Positions 1-7,722 of a stretch of DNA of 64,000 bases are shown here, one piece after another. The notes beneath the pieces were generated by a model, which saw only the letters and a list, made by a program, of their open reading frames with translations, did no database searches and had not been told where the DNA came from. Each line of letters begins with the position of its first letter. Within the stretch, counting starts at the first letter, position 1. This DNA comes from Micromonospora sp. AMSO31t. Its GTDB lineage: Bacteria; Actinomycetota; Actinomycetes; Mycobacteriales; Micromonosporaceae. The DNA lies in NCBI RefSeq assembly GCF_008868175.1, contig NZ_WBKT01000004.1:1-64000 (forward strand), in the 5' to 3' direction. A program made the position numbers and the translations under genes.

Positions 1-1
1 C

Positions 2-655
2 CTGCCACCGGCCCACCCGTACCCCGATCTGTTCATCACCGCCGACACGGCGACGGTCGACGGGGCGGAGGCCGTCGCCGACCGGCTCTCGGCGGTCGGC
101 GGCGTGGACATCCTGGTGCACGTGGTGGGCGGCTCGCACGCGCCCGGCGGCGGGTTCGCCGCCCTGGACGAGGCGACCTGGCTGGAGGAGCTGAACCTCA
201 ACCTGCTCGGCGCGGTCCGGCTGGACCGCCGGCTCGTCCCCGCCATGATCGAGGCGCGGCGGGGCGCGATCGTGCACGTCTCGTCGATCCAGCGGCGCAA
301 GCCGCTGCACGAGGCCACCCTGGCGTACGCCGCAGCGAAGTCCGCGCTGACCACCTACAGCAAGGGCCTCGCCAACGAACTCGCCCCGCACGGCATCCGG
401 GTCAACAGCGTGGCGCCCGGGTTCATCCAGACCTCGGCGGCCGACGCGCTGATCGACCGGCTGGCGGCCGCGTCCGGTGTCGACCGCGACGCCGCCCTCG
501 GGCAGCTGATGGACAGCCTCGGCGGCATCCCGCTGGGCCGTCCCGCCTACCCGGCCGAGGTGGCCGACCTGGTCGCCTTCCTCGTCTCGGACCGCGCCTC
601 GGCGATCGTCGGCGCCGAGCACGTCATCGACGGCGGCACCATCCCGACCGTCTGA
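2..655 (+). CDS. SDR family oxidoreductase, 5' end outside window
   Basis: NAD(P)-dependent short-chain dehydrogenase/reductase. The reading frame is open from base 2, so the gene begins upstream and the ATG at 104 is internal. Visible are the strand leading to the NNAG-like region ([11 protein letters not shown]), the catalytic Ser (HVSSIQ), the YAAAK active-site Tyr/Lys motif, the PGFI loop and the usual C-terminal FLVSDRAS...IDGGT ending. The N-terminal TGxxxGIG cofactor loop lies off the contig. The substrate cannot be told. A short NTF2-like ORF follows 28 bases downstream and is probably in the same operon. Confidence 0.93.
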   Translation: MPPAHPYPDLFITADTATVDGAEAVADRLSAVGGVDILVHVVGGSHAPGGGFAALDEATWLEELNLNLLGAVRLDRRLVPAMIEARRGAIVHVSSIQRRKPLHEATLAYAAAKSALTTYSKGLANELAPHGIRVNSVAPGFIQTSAADALIDRLAAASGVDRDAALGQLMDSLGGIPLGRPAYPAEVADLVAFLVSDRASAIVGAEHVIDGGTIPTV

Positions 656-683
656 CCACCCCATCCGCCGGAAGGAGCACCCC

Positions 684-833
684 ATGGACACCGCACCCGC
701 CATCATCCCGGCGGGCACCGTGGTGACCGCCACCATCACCGGCGACTTCCCCGGCAGCCCGTTCGCCGGCCTGCGGTTCCGCTTCGAGGACTTTGACGAC
801 ACCCACATCCGCCGGCTGCGCATCGCCCCCTGA
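684..833 (+). CDS. 49-aa NTF2/SnoaL-like C-terminal fragment
   Basis: Small ORF with a good ribosome site (GAAGGAG, 9 bases before ATG). The product is only 49 residues. Its core, GDFPGSPFAGLRFRFEDF followed by IRRLRIAP, resembles the last third of SnoaL-like NTF2-fold proteins, which normally have 110-140 residues. The upstream two thirds of the fold are absent, so this is either a decayed gene that kept a translation start or a miniature protein. It is too short for the cone-shaped NTF2 pocket. Being next to the SDR gene fits, since SDR/SnoaL pairs are common. Confidence 0.6.
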   Translation: MDTAPAIIPAGTVVTATITGDFPGSPFAGLRFRFEDFDDTHIRRLRIAP

Positions 834-933
834 CCACCGGCGGGACGTGCCCCACCGCGCCGGTCGGCGGCGGCTCGGGCACCCGGCGGAAATCCGCTAC
901 GGCCGTGCCCCGGCGACGGGCTACCGTGCGCGG

Positions 934-1833
934 ATGAGCGACGCCCCGACCCTGCACTTCTACACCGACCCGGCCGAGTTCCTCGCCGCGGCCGGCGACC
1001 ACCTGGCGGCGGACCCCGTGGTCGGCACGGTCGTGGCCACCGTCGCGCACCGGCAGCTGGCCGGGCGGGCCGACGGGGTCGCGCCGCCCCCGGACGACTG
1101 GTGGCTGGTGGTCCGGGACGCCTCCGGCGAGGTCGTGGGCGCCGGGATGCGGACGGCGCCCTTCGCGCCGCGCCCGCCGTTCCTGCTGCCGATGCCCGAC
1201 GAGGCGGCGGTGGCGCTGGCCCGGGTGTGGCACGAGCGTGGGGAGGAGGTGCGCGCCGTCAACGGCGCGCTTCCGGCGGTGCGGCGGTGCGCCGCCGAGG
1301 TGACCCGGCTCGGTGGCGGCCGCGTCGAGGTCGCCCAGCACACCCGGCTGCACGAACTCGGCGACCTGGTGGAACCGGCACGGGTCCCCGGGGCGTTGAC
1401 GGTCGCCACCGAGGACGACGTCGACCTGGCCGTCGAGTGGTTCGAGGCGTTCATGGCCGACGCCGACGAGCAGGCGGGCCGCCCGCGCGGGGTCAGCGCG
1501 CACGAGACCCCCGACCGCACCGAGCTGCTGCGCCGGATCCGCGCGGGACGGCTGTGGTTCTGGACCGACGCGGCGGGCCGGAGGGTGCACCTCACCGCCG
1601 CCAACCCGCCGTCGTTCGGCGTCGCGCGCATCGGCCCGGTGTACACGCCGCCGGAGCAGCGCGGGCACGGCTGGGCCAGCAACGCCGTGGCCGAGGTCTC
1701 CGGGCTGCTGCGGGCCGAGGGCGCCCGGGTGTGCCTCTTCACCGACCAGGCCAACCCGACCTCGAACCGGATCTACGCCAACCTCGGCTACCGGCCGGTG
1801 GTCGACATGGCGAACCTGGTCATCGTCCGCTGA
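934..1833 (+). CDS. GNAT family N-acetyltransferase
   Basis: Probable acetyl-CoA-dependent N-acetyltransferase of 299 aa. The C-terminal half carries the acetyl-CoA loop (VYTPPEQRGHGWASNAV) and the LFTDQANPTSNRIYANLGY strand-helix-strand typical of two-domain actinobacterial GNATs; the N-terminal ~150 residues are a degenerate GNAT-like domain. ATG 934 is chosen over an upstream in-frame ATG because a TACCGT -10 hexamer ends 6 bases before it, the leaderless layout common in actinomycetes. The substrate is unknown. It is convergent with the sigma factor gene, separated by a strong hairpin. Confidence 0.9.
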   Translation: MSDAPTLHFYTDPAEFLAAAGDHLAADPVVGTVVATVAHRQLAGRADGVAPPPDDWWLVVRDASGEVVGAGMRTAPFAPRPPFLLPMPDEAAVALARVWHERGEEVRAVNGALPAVRRCAAEVTRLGGGRVEVAQHTRLHELGDLVEPARVPGALTVATEDDVDLAVEWFEAFMADADEQAGRPRGVSAHETPDRTELLRRIRAGRLWFWTDAAGRRVHLTAANPPSFGVARIGPVYTPPEQRGHGWASNAVAEVSGLLRAEGARVCLFTDQANPTSNRIYANLGYRPVVDMANLVIVR

Positions 1834-1845
1834 CGGCGACCCGGC

Positions 1846-1876
1846 ACGGCCGGCCCCGCAGCGCGGGACCGGCCGT
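1846..1876. terminator. bidirectional hairpin between GNAT and sigma gene
   Basis: A 14-bp stem (arms 1846-1859 and 1863-1876, one C/A mismatch) closes a 3-base loop between two convergent stop codons. There is no U-tract, as is usual in high-GC actinomycetes. Confidence 0.75.
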
Positions 1877-1887
1877 CGGCGCCGGGA

Positions 1888-2766
1888 TCAGCCGGCGAGG
1901 CCGAGGGCGGCCAGCCGCTCCGGGTCGGCGATCACGTCGATGGCCGCGATCCGCCCTCCGGTGACGGTGAACGCCATCACCGACAGCGGCCGGCCGGCCG
2001 CGCTGACCAGCACCCCGGCGGCGCCGTTGACCAGCACCGGCCGGGCGAACGGCGAGAACCGGCCGAACGTGGGGGCCTGCGCGGCGACCACCCGCGCGCC
2101 GGTGAGCACGGTGGTGTGCCGGGCCCGGGCGGTCCCGCCGTCGGAGCGGAGCACCACGTCGGGGTGCAGCACGGCGACGAGGCCCTCGAAGTCACCCTCC
2201 CGGGCGGCGGCCAGGAACGCGGTCACCACCTCCCGCTGGCGGGCCAGGTCCGGGTCGGGCACGGGCGCCTGGCCGCGCACCCGGCGGCGCGCGCGGCTGG
2301 CGAGCTGCCGGGCGGCGGCCGGCGACCGGTCGACCAGCGCGCCGATCTCCTCGAAGGGCACGCCGAACATGTCGTGCAGCACGAAGGCGAGCCGCTCGGT
2401 CGGGGTGAGGGTGTCCAGGACCACCAGCAGCGCCAGCCCGACCGAGTCGGCCAGCACCGCGGCGTGCGCCGGATCGGCGTCCGGCTCGGTGACGTCGACG
2501 ACCGGGTCGGGCAGGCGTACGTCGAGGGGGTCCTCCCGGCGGGTGGCGCGGGCCCGCAGGATGTTCAGGCTGACCCGGGCGACCACCGTGGTCAGCCAGG
2601 CGGCCAGGTTGTCGACCTCGGCGGTGTCGGTGCGTGCGAGCCGCAACCACGTCTCCTGCACGGCGTCCTCGGCCTCGCTGAGCGAGCCGAGCATCCGGTA
2701 GGCCACCGCCCGCAACTGCGGCCGCTCCTGCTCGAACCGTTCGGCCAGCCAGGTGTCCTCGCCCAT
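1888..2766 (-). CDS. ECF41/SigJ-type RNA polymerase sigma factor
   Basis: Extracytoplasmic-function sigma factor of 292 aa with a fused C-terminal NTF2/SnoaL-like domain, the layout of ECF41 (SigJ-like) factors in which that domain replaces a separate anti-sigma. Region 2 (AYRMLGSLSEAEDAVQETWLRL) and region 4 (LTPTERLAFVLHDMFGVPF) are clear. The linker has RLPDPVVD and the C-terminal domain has SDGGTARA and ADPERLAAL, which match the positions of the conserved DGGGKV-like and NPDKL-like ECF41 motifs. ATG 2766 has GAGGAAGGA upstream. It is divergent from an NAD(P)-binding gene, the classic ECF41 target type. Confidence 0.93.
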   Translation of the reverse strand: MGEDTWLAERFEQERPQLRAVAYRMLGSLSEAEDAVQETWLRLARTDTAEVDNLAAWLTTVVARVSLNILRARATRREDPLDVRLPDPVVDVTEPDADPAHAAVLADSVGLALLVVLDTLTPTERLAFVLHDMFGVPFEEIGALVDRSPAAARQLASRARRRVRGQAPVPDPDLARQREVVTAFLAAAREGDFEGLVAVLHPDVVLRSDGGTARARHTTVLTGARVVAAQAPTFGRFSPFARPVLVNGAAGVLVSAAGRPLSVMAFTVTGGRIAAIDVIADPERLAALGLAG

Positions 2767-2801
2767 GTCCCAGTCCTTCCTCGCGGGTTCCCCGGTTGAC
2801 C

Positions 2802-2828
2802 GACCCCGGCCGGCCGGTCCGTGTGACC
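2802..2828 (-). promoter_or_regulatory. putative ECF41 promoter for the sigma gene
   Basis: Read on the minus strand: GGTCACA (2828-2822), 16 bases, GGTC (2805-2802). This resembles the ECF41 pattern TGTCACA...CGTC and is the same as the promoter on the other strand, implying autoregulation. It lies about 36 bases before the start codon. Confidence 0.65.
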
Positions 2829-2850
2829 GGAGGTGACGCCGCTCACTCCC

Positions 2851-2877
2851 GGTCACACATCCGGCCCGCCGCGGGTC
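2851..2877 (+). promoter_or_regulatory. putative ECF41 promoter for the epimerase gene
   Basis: GGTCACA (2851-2857), 16 bases, GGTC (2874-2877), about 47 bases before ATG 2925. The eight bases GGTCACAC (2851-2858) form a perfect inverted repeat with GTGTGACC at 2821-2828, so the two divergent promoters mirror each other with identical spacing. Confidence 0.7.
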
Positions 2878-2924
2878 GAGCCGGTGAAGCCGAAACGTAG
2901 CGGATCTCCGACACGGAGGACGAC

Positions 2925-3710
2925 ATGAACGCACCCATCCTGGTCACCGGCGGCACCGGCACCCTCGGCCGGCTGGTCGTGCCCCTGCTGCGCGAGGCCG
3001 GTCACCCGGTGCGTGTGCTCAGCCGCCGCGGCGGCCGGCCCGGCGACGGCGTCACGCACGTCACCGCCGACCTGCTCACCGGTGCGGGCGTCGACCCGGC
3101 GGTACGCGGCGTCGGCACCGTGCTGCACCTGGCCGGCGGCCCCAAGGGCGACGACGTGGCCACCCGCCACCTGGTCGACGCCGCCCGGCGCGCCGACGTG
3201 GGACACCTCGTGCACATCTCGGTGGTCGGCGCGGACCGGGTGCCGCTGGCCTGGCTTCGCTCCAAGCTGGACGCCGAACGCGCCGTCGCCGCATCGGGCG
3301 TGCCGTGGACGACGCTCCGCGCCGCCCAGTTCCACGACCTGGCGCTGACCATGGTGGAGAAGATGGCGAAGCTGCCGGTGGTGCCGGTCCCCGGCGGGCT
3401 GCGGCTCCAGCCGGTCGACGCCCGGGAGGTGGCGGCCCGGATGGTCACGCTGACGCTGGGCGCGCCGGCCGGCCTGGTGCCCGAGCTGGCCGGCCCCCGG
3501 GTGTACGGCCTGGACGAGCTGGTCACCGGCTACCTGGCGGCCGTGGGCCGGCGGCGGCTGCGGCTGCCCGTCCGCCTGCCGGGCAAGGCGGGCCGCGCGT
3601 ACCGGAACGGGGACAACCTGGCCCGCCCCGACGCCACCCTCGGGGTACGCACCTGGGAGGCGTTCCTGGCCGAGCGGCTGAGCCGTCCGGCGGCCGGCGT
3701 TCGCGGCTGA
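2925..3710 (+). CDS. NAD(P)-binding NmrA/epimerase-like protein, ECF41 partner
   Basis: Atypical SDR of 261 aa. The N-terminal ILVTGGTGTLGR dinucleotide loop, RVLSRR after the second strand (suggesting NADP preference) and the HISVVGADRVPLAW...KLDAERAV segment mark the NmrA/YwnB-like group. The catalytic YxxxK is replaced by the WLRSKLDAE helix. Genes of this kind, with oxidoreductases and carboxymuconolactone decarboxylases, are the usual partners and targets of ECF41 sigma factors. Start ATG 2925 has GGAGGA 7 bases upstream. A 13-bp hairpin follows the stop. Confidence 0.9.
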   Translation: MNAPILVTGGTGTLGRLVVPLLREAGHPVRVLSRRGGRPGDGVTHVTADLLTGAGVDPAVRGVGTVLHLAGGPKGDDVATRHLVDAARRADVGHLVHISVVGADRVPLAWLRSKLDAERAVAASGVPWTTLRAAQFHDLALTMVEKMAKLPVVPVPGGLRLQPVDAREVAARMVTLTLGAPAGLVPELAGPRVYGLDELVTGYLAAVGRRRLRLPVRLPGKAGRAYRNGDNLARPDATLGVRTWEAFLAERLSRPAAGVRG

Positions 3711-3740
3711 ACCATCGGCGCCGGTCAGGGCTCGCCGGAC

Positions 3741-3769
3741 ACGCCGATCGGGACGGTCCCGATCGGCGT
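3741..3769. terminator. perfect 13-bp hairpin
   Basis: Arms 3741-3753 and 3757-3769 are exact complements with a CGG loop. It lies 30 bases after the epimerase stop and also downstream of the minus-strand peptidase and isomerase remnant, so it can end transcription from both sides. Confidence 0.8.
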
Positions 3770-3944
3770 GGCGGTCTACCACAGCGGGGGCATCGACCGA
3801 GGTGCCGGGCGAAGAACCGCAGCGAGCCAGGTCCTCCCCGGCGTGGTCCCGCAGCGTCCAGTCGGGGCAGGTCGGCACCGGCACGTCGAGGCTGGGCGCG
3901 GCGGCGACGGCGGCGCGGAAGGCGGTCCGGACAGCGATTTTCAC
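3765..3944 (-). pseudogene. remnant of mycothiol-dependent maleylpyruvate isomerase family gene
   Basis: The minus strand from GTG 3944 encodes a peptide containing AFRAAVAAAPSLDVPVPTCP and then DWTLRD, the N-terminal signature of the MDMPI (DinB-fold, mycothiol-dependent isomerase) family. After DWTLRD the expected LxxHLG helix is lost (it reads DHAGEDLARCGSS) and nothing of the remaining ~150 residues is found. The GTG overlaps the TGA of the upstream peptidase gene, so this was once a coupled second cistron. The start and end of similarity are approximate. Confidence 0.6.
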
Positions 3945-4579
3945 CGCCCGCCGGCGGGACAGTTGTTGCTCGTCAGCGTGACGCTGTACTCGGTGTCGTC
4001 CTGGGTGATGCCCGACGCTGAGCCGTCGAACCAGGTCTCGACCTTCTCCCAGCCCCGGTGCTGCTCGTAGTGCAGGTGCGGCGCACCGGAGTTGCCGGTG
4101 CTGCCCACCCGCCCGAGCTGCTCGCCGCGGACGACTTTCTGTCCGGCCCGGACCAGCGGCGGTTCGAGCAGGTGCAGGTACTGCGTCTCCCACTTGCCGC
4201 CGTGGTCGATCTTCACCCAGTACCCTCCGCCACGGCCGCGCGGACCCTTCGGGTTGTCCGGGGTACGCCCACCCAGCGACCCGTTGATCCCCGCCACGGT
4301 GACCGTGCCGGCGTGGGACGCGAGCACCGGCCGCCCCCACGCCTCGCCGGCCGTGGGGAACAGGTCGACGTCGTAGTCGTCGTGGCCGGGGTAGGTGCCC
4401 AGCCGCCAGGTCTCGCCGCAGGGCACGGGAAGCTGGAACGGCGGGCGTGGGCCCGGCGGCAGCAGCAGCGGCACGACGACCACGGCGAGGGCGAGAAGGG
4501 CTGCGGCCGCGCCGACCGCGAGCCCGACGCGCACCGCCCGGCGCCGGTCGCGGCGTCTGGGTGACTGGCCGGTCGTCAT
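3941..4579 (-). CDS. M23 family metallopeptidase, membrane-anchored
   Basis: LytM-type zinc endopeptidase of 212 aa, expected to cut peptidoglycan cross-links outside the membrane. An Arg-rich N-terminus (RRRDRRR) precedes one hydrophobic segment (about residues 18-40) that acts as signal anchor. The M23 core shows GHDDYDVDL (first His/Asp ligands), ASHAGTVTVAG, GGGYWVKIDHGG, QYLHLLEPPLVRAGQ and the HLHYE ligand motif. ATG 4579 is preferred; ATG 4591 is also possible. The downstream TGA overlaps the start of the isomerase remnant. Confidence 0.9.
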   Translation of the reverse strand: MTTGQSPRRRDRRRAVRVGLAVGAAAALLALAVVVVPLLLPPGPRPPFQLPVPCGETWRLGTYPGHDDYDVDLFPTAGEAWGRPVLASHAGTVTVAGINGSLGGRTPDNPKGPRGRGGGYWVKIDHGGKWETQYLHLLEPPLVRAGQKVVRGEQLGRVGSTGNSGAPHLHYEQHRGWEKVETWFDGSASGITQDDTEYSVTLTSNNCPAGGR

Positions 4580-4664
4580 CGCCCCGATCATGGCAGACAC
4601 CCACCAGACCGCGGACGCCGTTCCGACCCTGCGACCCCTCCCCCGGTCGCGGCCGACGCGCGGG

Positions 4665-4841
4665 TCAGCCAACGACGCGGCGGACCCGCACCTTCGGACG
4701 CTCGTTGCGCAGGTGCCGGTGCAGGTGTTGCCGAACCTGTTCGTTCCAGACCTCCTGGTCGTAGTCCGGGTCCGGCGGGATCCACCGGTGCGACCCGTCG
4801 CTGTAGTGGAACTTCGCGTCCCCGGCGCGGAGGATGCTCAC
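4665..4841 (-). CDS. 58-aa hypothetical, coupled to upstream gene
   Basis: Small polar protein rich in His, Asp and Arg (KFHYSDGSHRWIPPDPDYDQ early, HLHRHLRNERPKVRVRR at the end). It has no signal or membrane segment. The GTG at 4841 overlaps the TGA of the preceding minus-strand gene (GTGA), which supports translational coupling and decides the start. I recognise no family. Confidence 0.5.
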   Translation of the reverse strand: MSILRAGDAKFHYSDGSHRWIPPDPDYDQEVWNEQVRQHLHRHLRNERPKVRVRRVVG

Positions 4842-5077
4842 CGCACCCACCCGAGGAACCGCCGGTGCAGCACGCCGGCCGGCAACCAGTGCAGATCGGC
4901 GGAGGCGCGGACGAGCTGCGCACCGAGGTAGAGGGCGAGCGACACGGACGCGCCGCCGAACTCGGCCCTCAACTGCTGACGACGGGCCGCGCACGGCCAC
5001 GGCCCGGCACAGCCACCACAGCTCCAGATCGGCAACACCGGCTCGTGGCTGGTCGGCGGTCGTACAAGCTGGGGCAC
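4838..5077 (-). CDS. 79-aa conserved hypothetical, WxCxxCxxPWPC type
   Basis: The segment WSCGGCAGPWPCAARRQQLR followed by VSLALYLGAQLVRASADL and ending RFLGWVR is a pattern I know from many short actinomycete proteins (Cys-x2-Cys-x4-Cys, then two helices), often listed as flavin reductase without evidence. The three Cys and an upstream His (TSHEP) could bind a metal. The start is uncertain: GTG 5077 or GTG 5098. It overlaps the next gene by four bases. Confidence 0.55.
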   Translation of the reverse strand: MPQLVRPPTSHEPVLPIWSCGGCAGPWPCAARRQQLRAEFGGASVSLALYLGAQLVRASADLHWLPAGVLHRRFLGWVR

Positions 5078-5252
5078 GGCCTGTCCACTCAAGCTCACTC
5101 CCTGCCGGTCACGCCCGGCGAGACGGTCGCTGCGGGCGGAGTTTCCCTGGTCAGAAGAAGCCTGGCCAGGGACGGGTGAAAGATCCAGCGGGCCCGCGTC
5201 CGCTGTTCGTCCGTGCTGTCCGCGGACAATCACCACCGCTAGGGTGTGCCGG

Positions 5253-5576
5253 GTGGACGACTTCCTTCAGGTGTCGACGGCGACCGAGACCCGTGATGCC
5301 GGGGTCCGGCTCGCGGAGGGGGCCGTCGCCGCCCGGCTCGCCGCGAGCGCACAGGTGCAGGGCCCGGTGACGAGTGTGTTCTGGCATCTCGGCGAGCAGG
5401 GCACCGGCGAGGAATGGCAGGTTCTGCTCGTCACCACCGCCGCGCGATACCCGGAGCTGGAACGTTTCCTGCTCGCCGAGCACCCGTGGCAGAACCCGCA
5501 GGTCGTCGCGGTGCCGATCGTGGGCGGGGCTAAGGACTACCTGGAGTGGCTGCGGCGGTCGGTCCGGGACGCGTAG
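5253..5576 (+). CDS. cutA: CutA1 divalent cation tolerance protein
   Basis: Cytoplasmic trimeric CutA1-fold protein of 107 aa. It has the TSVFWHLGE core strand, EEWQVLLVTTAARYPELERFL, HPWQNPQVVAVPI and the DYLEWL C-terminal helix. The family is linked to copper/cation tolerance, though its biochemical job is unsettled. GTG 5253 is chosen because a TAGGGT -10 hexamer (5240-5245) lies 7 bases upstream, a leaderless start. The 3' end overlaps the convergent XRE regulator gene by about 40 bases. Confidence 0.9.
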   Translation: MDDFLQVSTATETRDAGVRLAEGAVAARLAASAQVQGPVTSVFWHLGEQGTGEEWQVLLVTTAARYPELERFLLAEHPWQNPQVVAVPIVGGAKDYLEWLRRSVRDA

Positions 5577-6685
5577 CCGCCTCGCCAGCCAGTGACCGCA
5601 GCTCGACCACACAGGGCAACTCCGCCGGCCAGCCGGAGGGCCGTGGCGGCGGCGTCGCAGGCCATGTCGACCTCGTTGGCGTCCAGATACGCGTCGGCGA
5701 GCCAGGTGCGGTACAGCGCCTTGTCCCGGGCGTAGGTGTCGTCGAAGCCGGCCAGGACCCGCTCAAGGACAGGAACGGCTCGGACCGGTCGACGAAGCGC
5801 CGTCCAGCACCCCCCGGTCATGATCTCCCCCTCTCGGCTGTCGACCCAGTAGACCCAGTCCGGCTCCGGCCGACCGTCCGACTCCGTGAGACACCTGGTG
5901 CCGATACCCAGGTACCGGTCTGCCGTGTCCGCCTCCCCGGCGTTCGCGAACGCCCAGGCGGCACGCAGGTGCAGCAACGCCCGGACCCCGGGTGTCGCGG
6001 CTGCGCCGACAGCGGCGCGCGCCGCCTCGGCCAGCTCGACGGCTCGGGCGCCCAGGGTGAGCTGTTGATAGGCGAGAAGCGCGAGTCCGTTGCCCACGAG
6101 TGCCGAATCGTCCGCCTCCTGGGCCGCCGTGAGGCTGGTCCGGTACAGGCGCTCCGCGTCGTCATGGACACCGGCGTCGAAGGCCGCCCAGCCGGCCAGT
6201 TGCGCCTGCTCGGCGAGGATCGCCAGCAGTTGCCGGCCGATGCCCTCGCGGTAGGAACCGTCCCGGATGAGGCGGGTCGTGGACTCGACCTCGGCGGCGT
6301 ACGCGCGCCGGGTGTCGGCGCCGCCGAGGTAGTTGTCGAGGCGGCGGAGCCGGGCGGTGCGTTCGGCGAGTCGCGCCGGCGTGGCAGCGCCCACCTGGCG
6401 GCCGTGGTTCAGCAGGGTGTGGGGCAGGGCTGCGGCGAGGCCGGCCGCGGCGACCAGATCCCGCCGACGGACGCCAGGTCTGGCGGCCAGCGCGACCAGC
6501 TCGCCTCTGGCCCGCAACACCCGATCGAGCCGCTGGGCGATCTGCGGCGTGGGGATCTTGGCCCCGGTCTCCAGCTCGTGCAGATAGGACTTGCCGTAGA
6601 ACGTCAGTCTCGCCAGACCGCGCAGGGAGAGCCCGCTTTCCTCCCGCAATGCACGTAGCCGCCCCGCGAACGAAGGATCGGTCAT
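5537..6685 (-). CDS. XRE-type regulator with TPR-like repeats
   Basis: Transcription regulator of 382 aa. The N-terminal helix-turn-helix (FAGRLRALREESGLSLRGLA...GKSYLHELETGAKIPTPQIA) is followed by about 300 residues of Ala-rich helices in TPR-like pairs. This is the widespread actinomycete HTH-TPR layout, some members of which respond to small molecules or peptides. The last ~30 residues are Arg/Ser-rich and overlap cutA, so the C-terminus may be a recent read-through extension. ATG 6685 has a GGTGAG site upstream. Confidence 0.87.
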   Translation of the reverse strand: MTDPSFAGRLRALREESGLSLRGLARLTFYGKSYLHELETGAKIPTPQIAQRLDRVLRARGELVALAARPGVRRRDLVAAAGLAAALPHTLLNHGRQVGAATPARLAERTARLRRLDNYLGGADTRRAYAAEVESTTRLIRDGSYREGIGRQLLAILAEQAQLAGWAAFDAGVHDDAERLYRTSLTAAQEADDSALVGNGLALLAYQQLTLGARAVELAEAARAAVGAAATPGVRALLHLRAAWAFANAGEADTADRYLGIGTRCLTESDGRPEPDWVYWVDSREGEIMTGGCWTALRRPVRAVPVLERVLAGFDDTYARDKALYRTWLADAYLDANEVDMACDAAATALRLAGGVALCGRAAVTGWRGGYASRTDRRSHSR

Positions 6686-6804
6686 CTTCTCACCTACCGA
6701 GGTGACCCGAGCGACACCGGAGACACGTACGAACACCACACGGTGGCGATCGAGCACGGAAAGTCCGGCTGCCTCTCTCTCGAGGATTCCCGCGTGGGCG
6801 GCCC

Positions 6805-7707
6805 TCACCAACCGACGGTGGTGAGGCTGATGGGGGTGAGTTGGCGGACCTGGGGCTCGATCCACTGTGCCGCGGTGACCAGCTTGACCAGCCGGTCGAT
6901 GGTCTCCGGCGGGCCGGCCACGAAGCTGCGCCGGTCGGCCGGGCAGCCGTAGCGGTCGTCGAAGCAGCCACCGTCGAGGGCCCGGACCGCCATGCCGGCC
7001 TCGGCGGCGAGCAGCATCCCGGCCGGCAGGTCGACCGCCTCCGGGCGGTAACCGACGATGCCGTCGATGTCGCCGCGGGCCAGCATCACCCAGGACAGCA
7101 GCGGCGCCCACAGTTGCAGCACCCGCCGCGCGGTGGTGTCGAGCACGACCTTCAGGGCGCGGGCGGTGCTGTCGTCGCGGGCCACCCCGTGCCCCTGGGT
7201 CCAGGCCAGCACCGGCGCGGTCGGCACCGGCCGGCGGGGCGCGTGCAGCGGGCGGGCCGCCGGCCCGGACTCGTGCACGAAGGCGCCCTGGCCGCGCACG
7301 GCGGACCAGGTGCGCCCGGCGACCGGGTCGTGCACGACGCCGAGCACCGGTGAGCCGCGGTCGCAGAGGGCGATGCCCACCACGTACGCGGGTAGGCCGA
7401 TCGCCACGTTGTTGGTGCCGTCGAGCGGGTCGACCAGCCAGGCCCAGGTGTTGTCGGCGGCGTACTCGCCGCCCTCCTCGGCGATCACGCCGTGCTCCGG
7501 CCAGCGGGCGCGGATCCGGTCGACGATCAGCCGTTCGGCGGCCAGGTCGAGGTCGGTGACGAGGTCACCGGAGTCGTTCTTGGCGCGGGCGTGCAGCTCG
7601 CCCCGGGTGCCCCGGCGCAGCAGCCGCCCGGCCGCCTGGGCCGCCTCCACCGCGAACCGGTGCGCGTCGCGCAGCTCGGGCCCGTCTCTGTTCGGGTCCA
7701 CGTCCAT
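6805..7707 (-). CDS. inositol monophosphatase family protein
   Basis: Mg-dependent phosphatase of the IMPase/HisN/CysQ superfamily, 300 aa. Metal ligands are visible in GDLVTDLD, IAEEGG and WLVDPLDGTNN. The C-terminal metal motif is DLPAGMLLAAEAG where most relatives have WDxAAG, so substrate specificity may differ. It is the third gene of a tight minus-strand operon with the two genes upstream (15 bases after one stop). The substrate (inositol phosphate, histidinol phosphate or a nucleotide bisphosphate) cannot be decided from sequence. Confidence 0.9.
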   Translation of the reverse strand: MDVDPNRDGPELRDAHRFAVEAAQAAGRLLRRGTRGELHARAKNDSGDLVTDLDLAAERLIVDRIRARWPEHGVIAEEGGEYAADNTWAWLVDPLDGTNNVAIGLPAYVVGIALCDRGSPVLGVVHDPVAGRTWSAVRGQGAFVHESGPAARPLHAPRRPVPTAPVLAWTQGHGVARDDSTARALKVVLDTTARRVLQLWAPLLSWVMLARGDIDGIVGYRPEAVDLPAGMLLAAEAGMAVRALDGGCFDDRYGCPADRRSFVAGPPETIDRLVKLVTAAQWIEPQVRQLTPISLTTVGW

Positions 7708-7722
7708 GGCTCCTCCAGCCGG

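Noticed and set aside
2767..2934. Longer sigma factor starting near 2934
   Set aside because: The extension would overlap both promoters and the start of the divergent gene, and has no sigma-like residues; ATG 2766 has a strong ribosome site.
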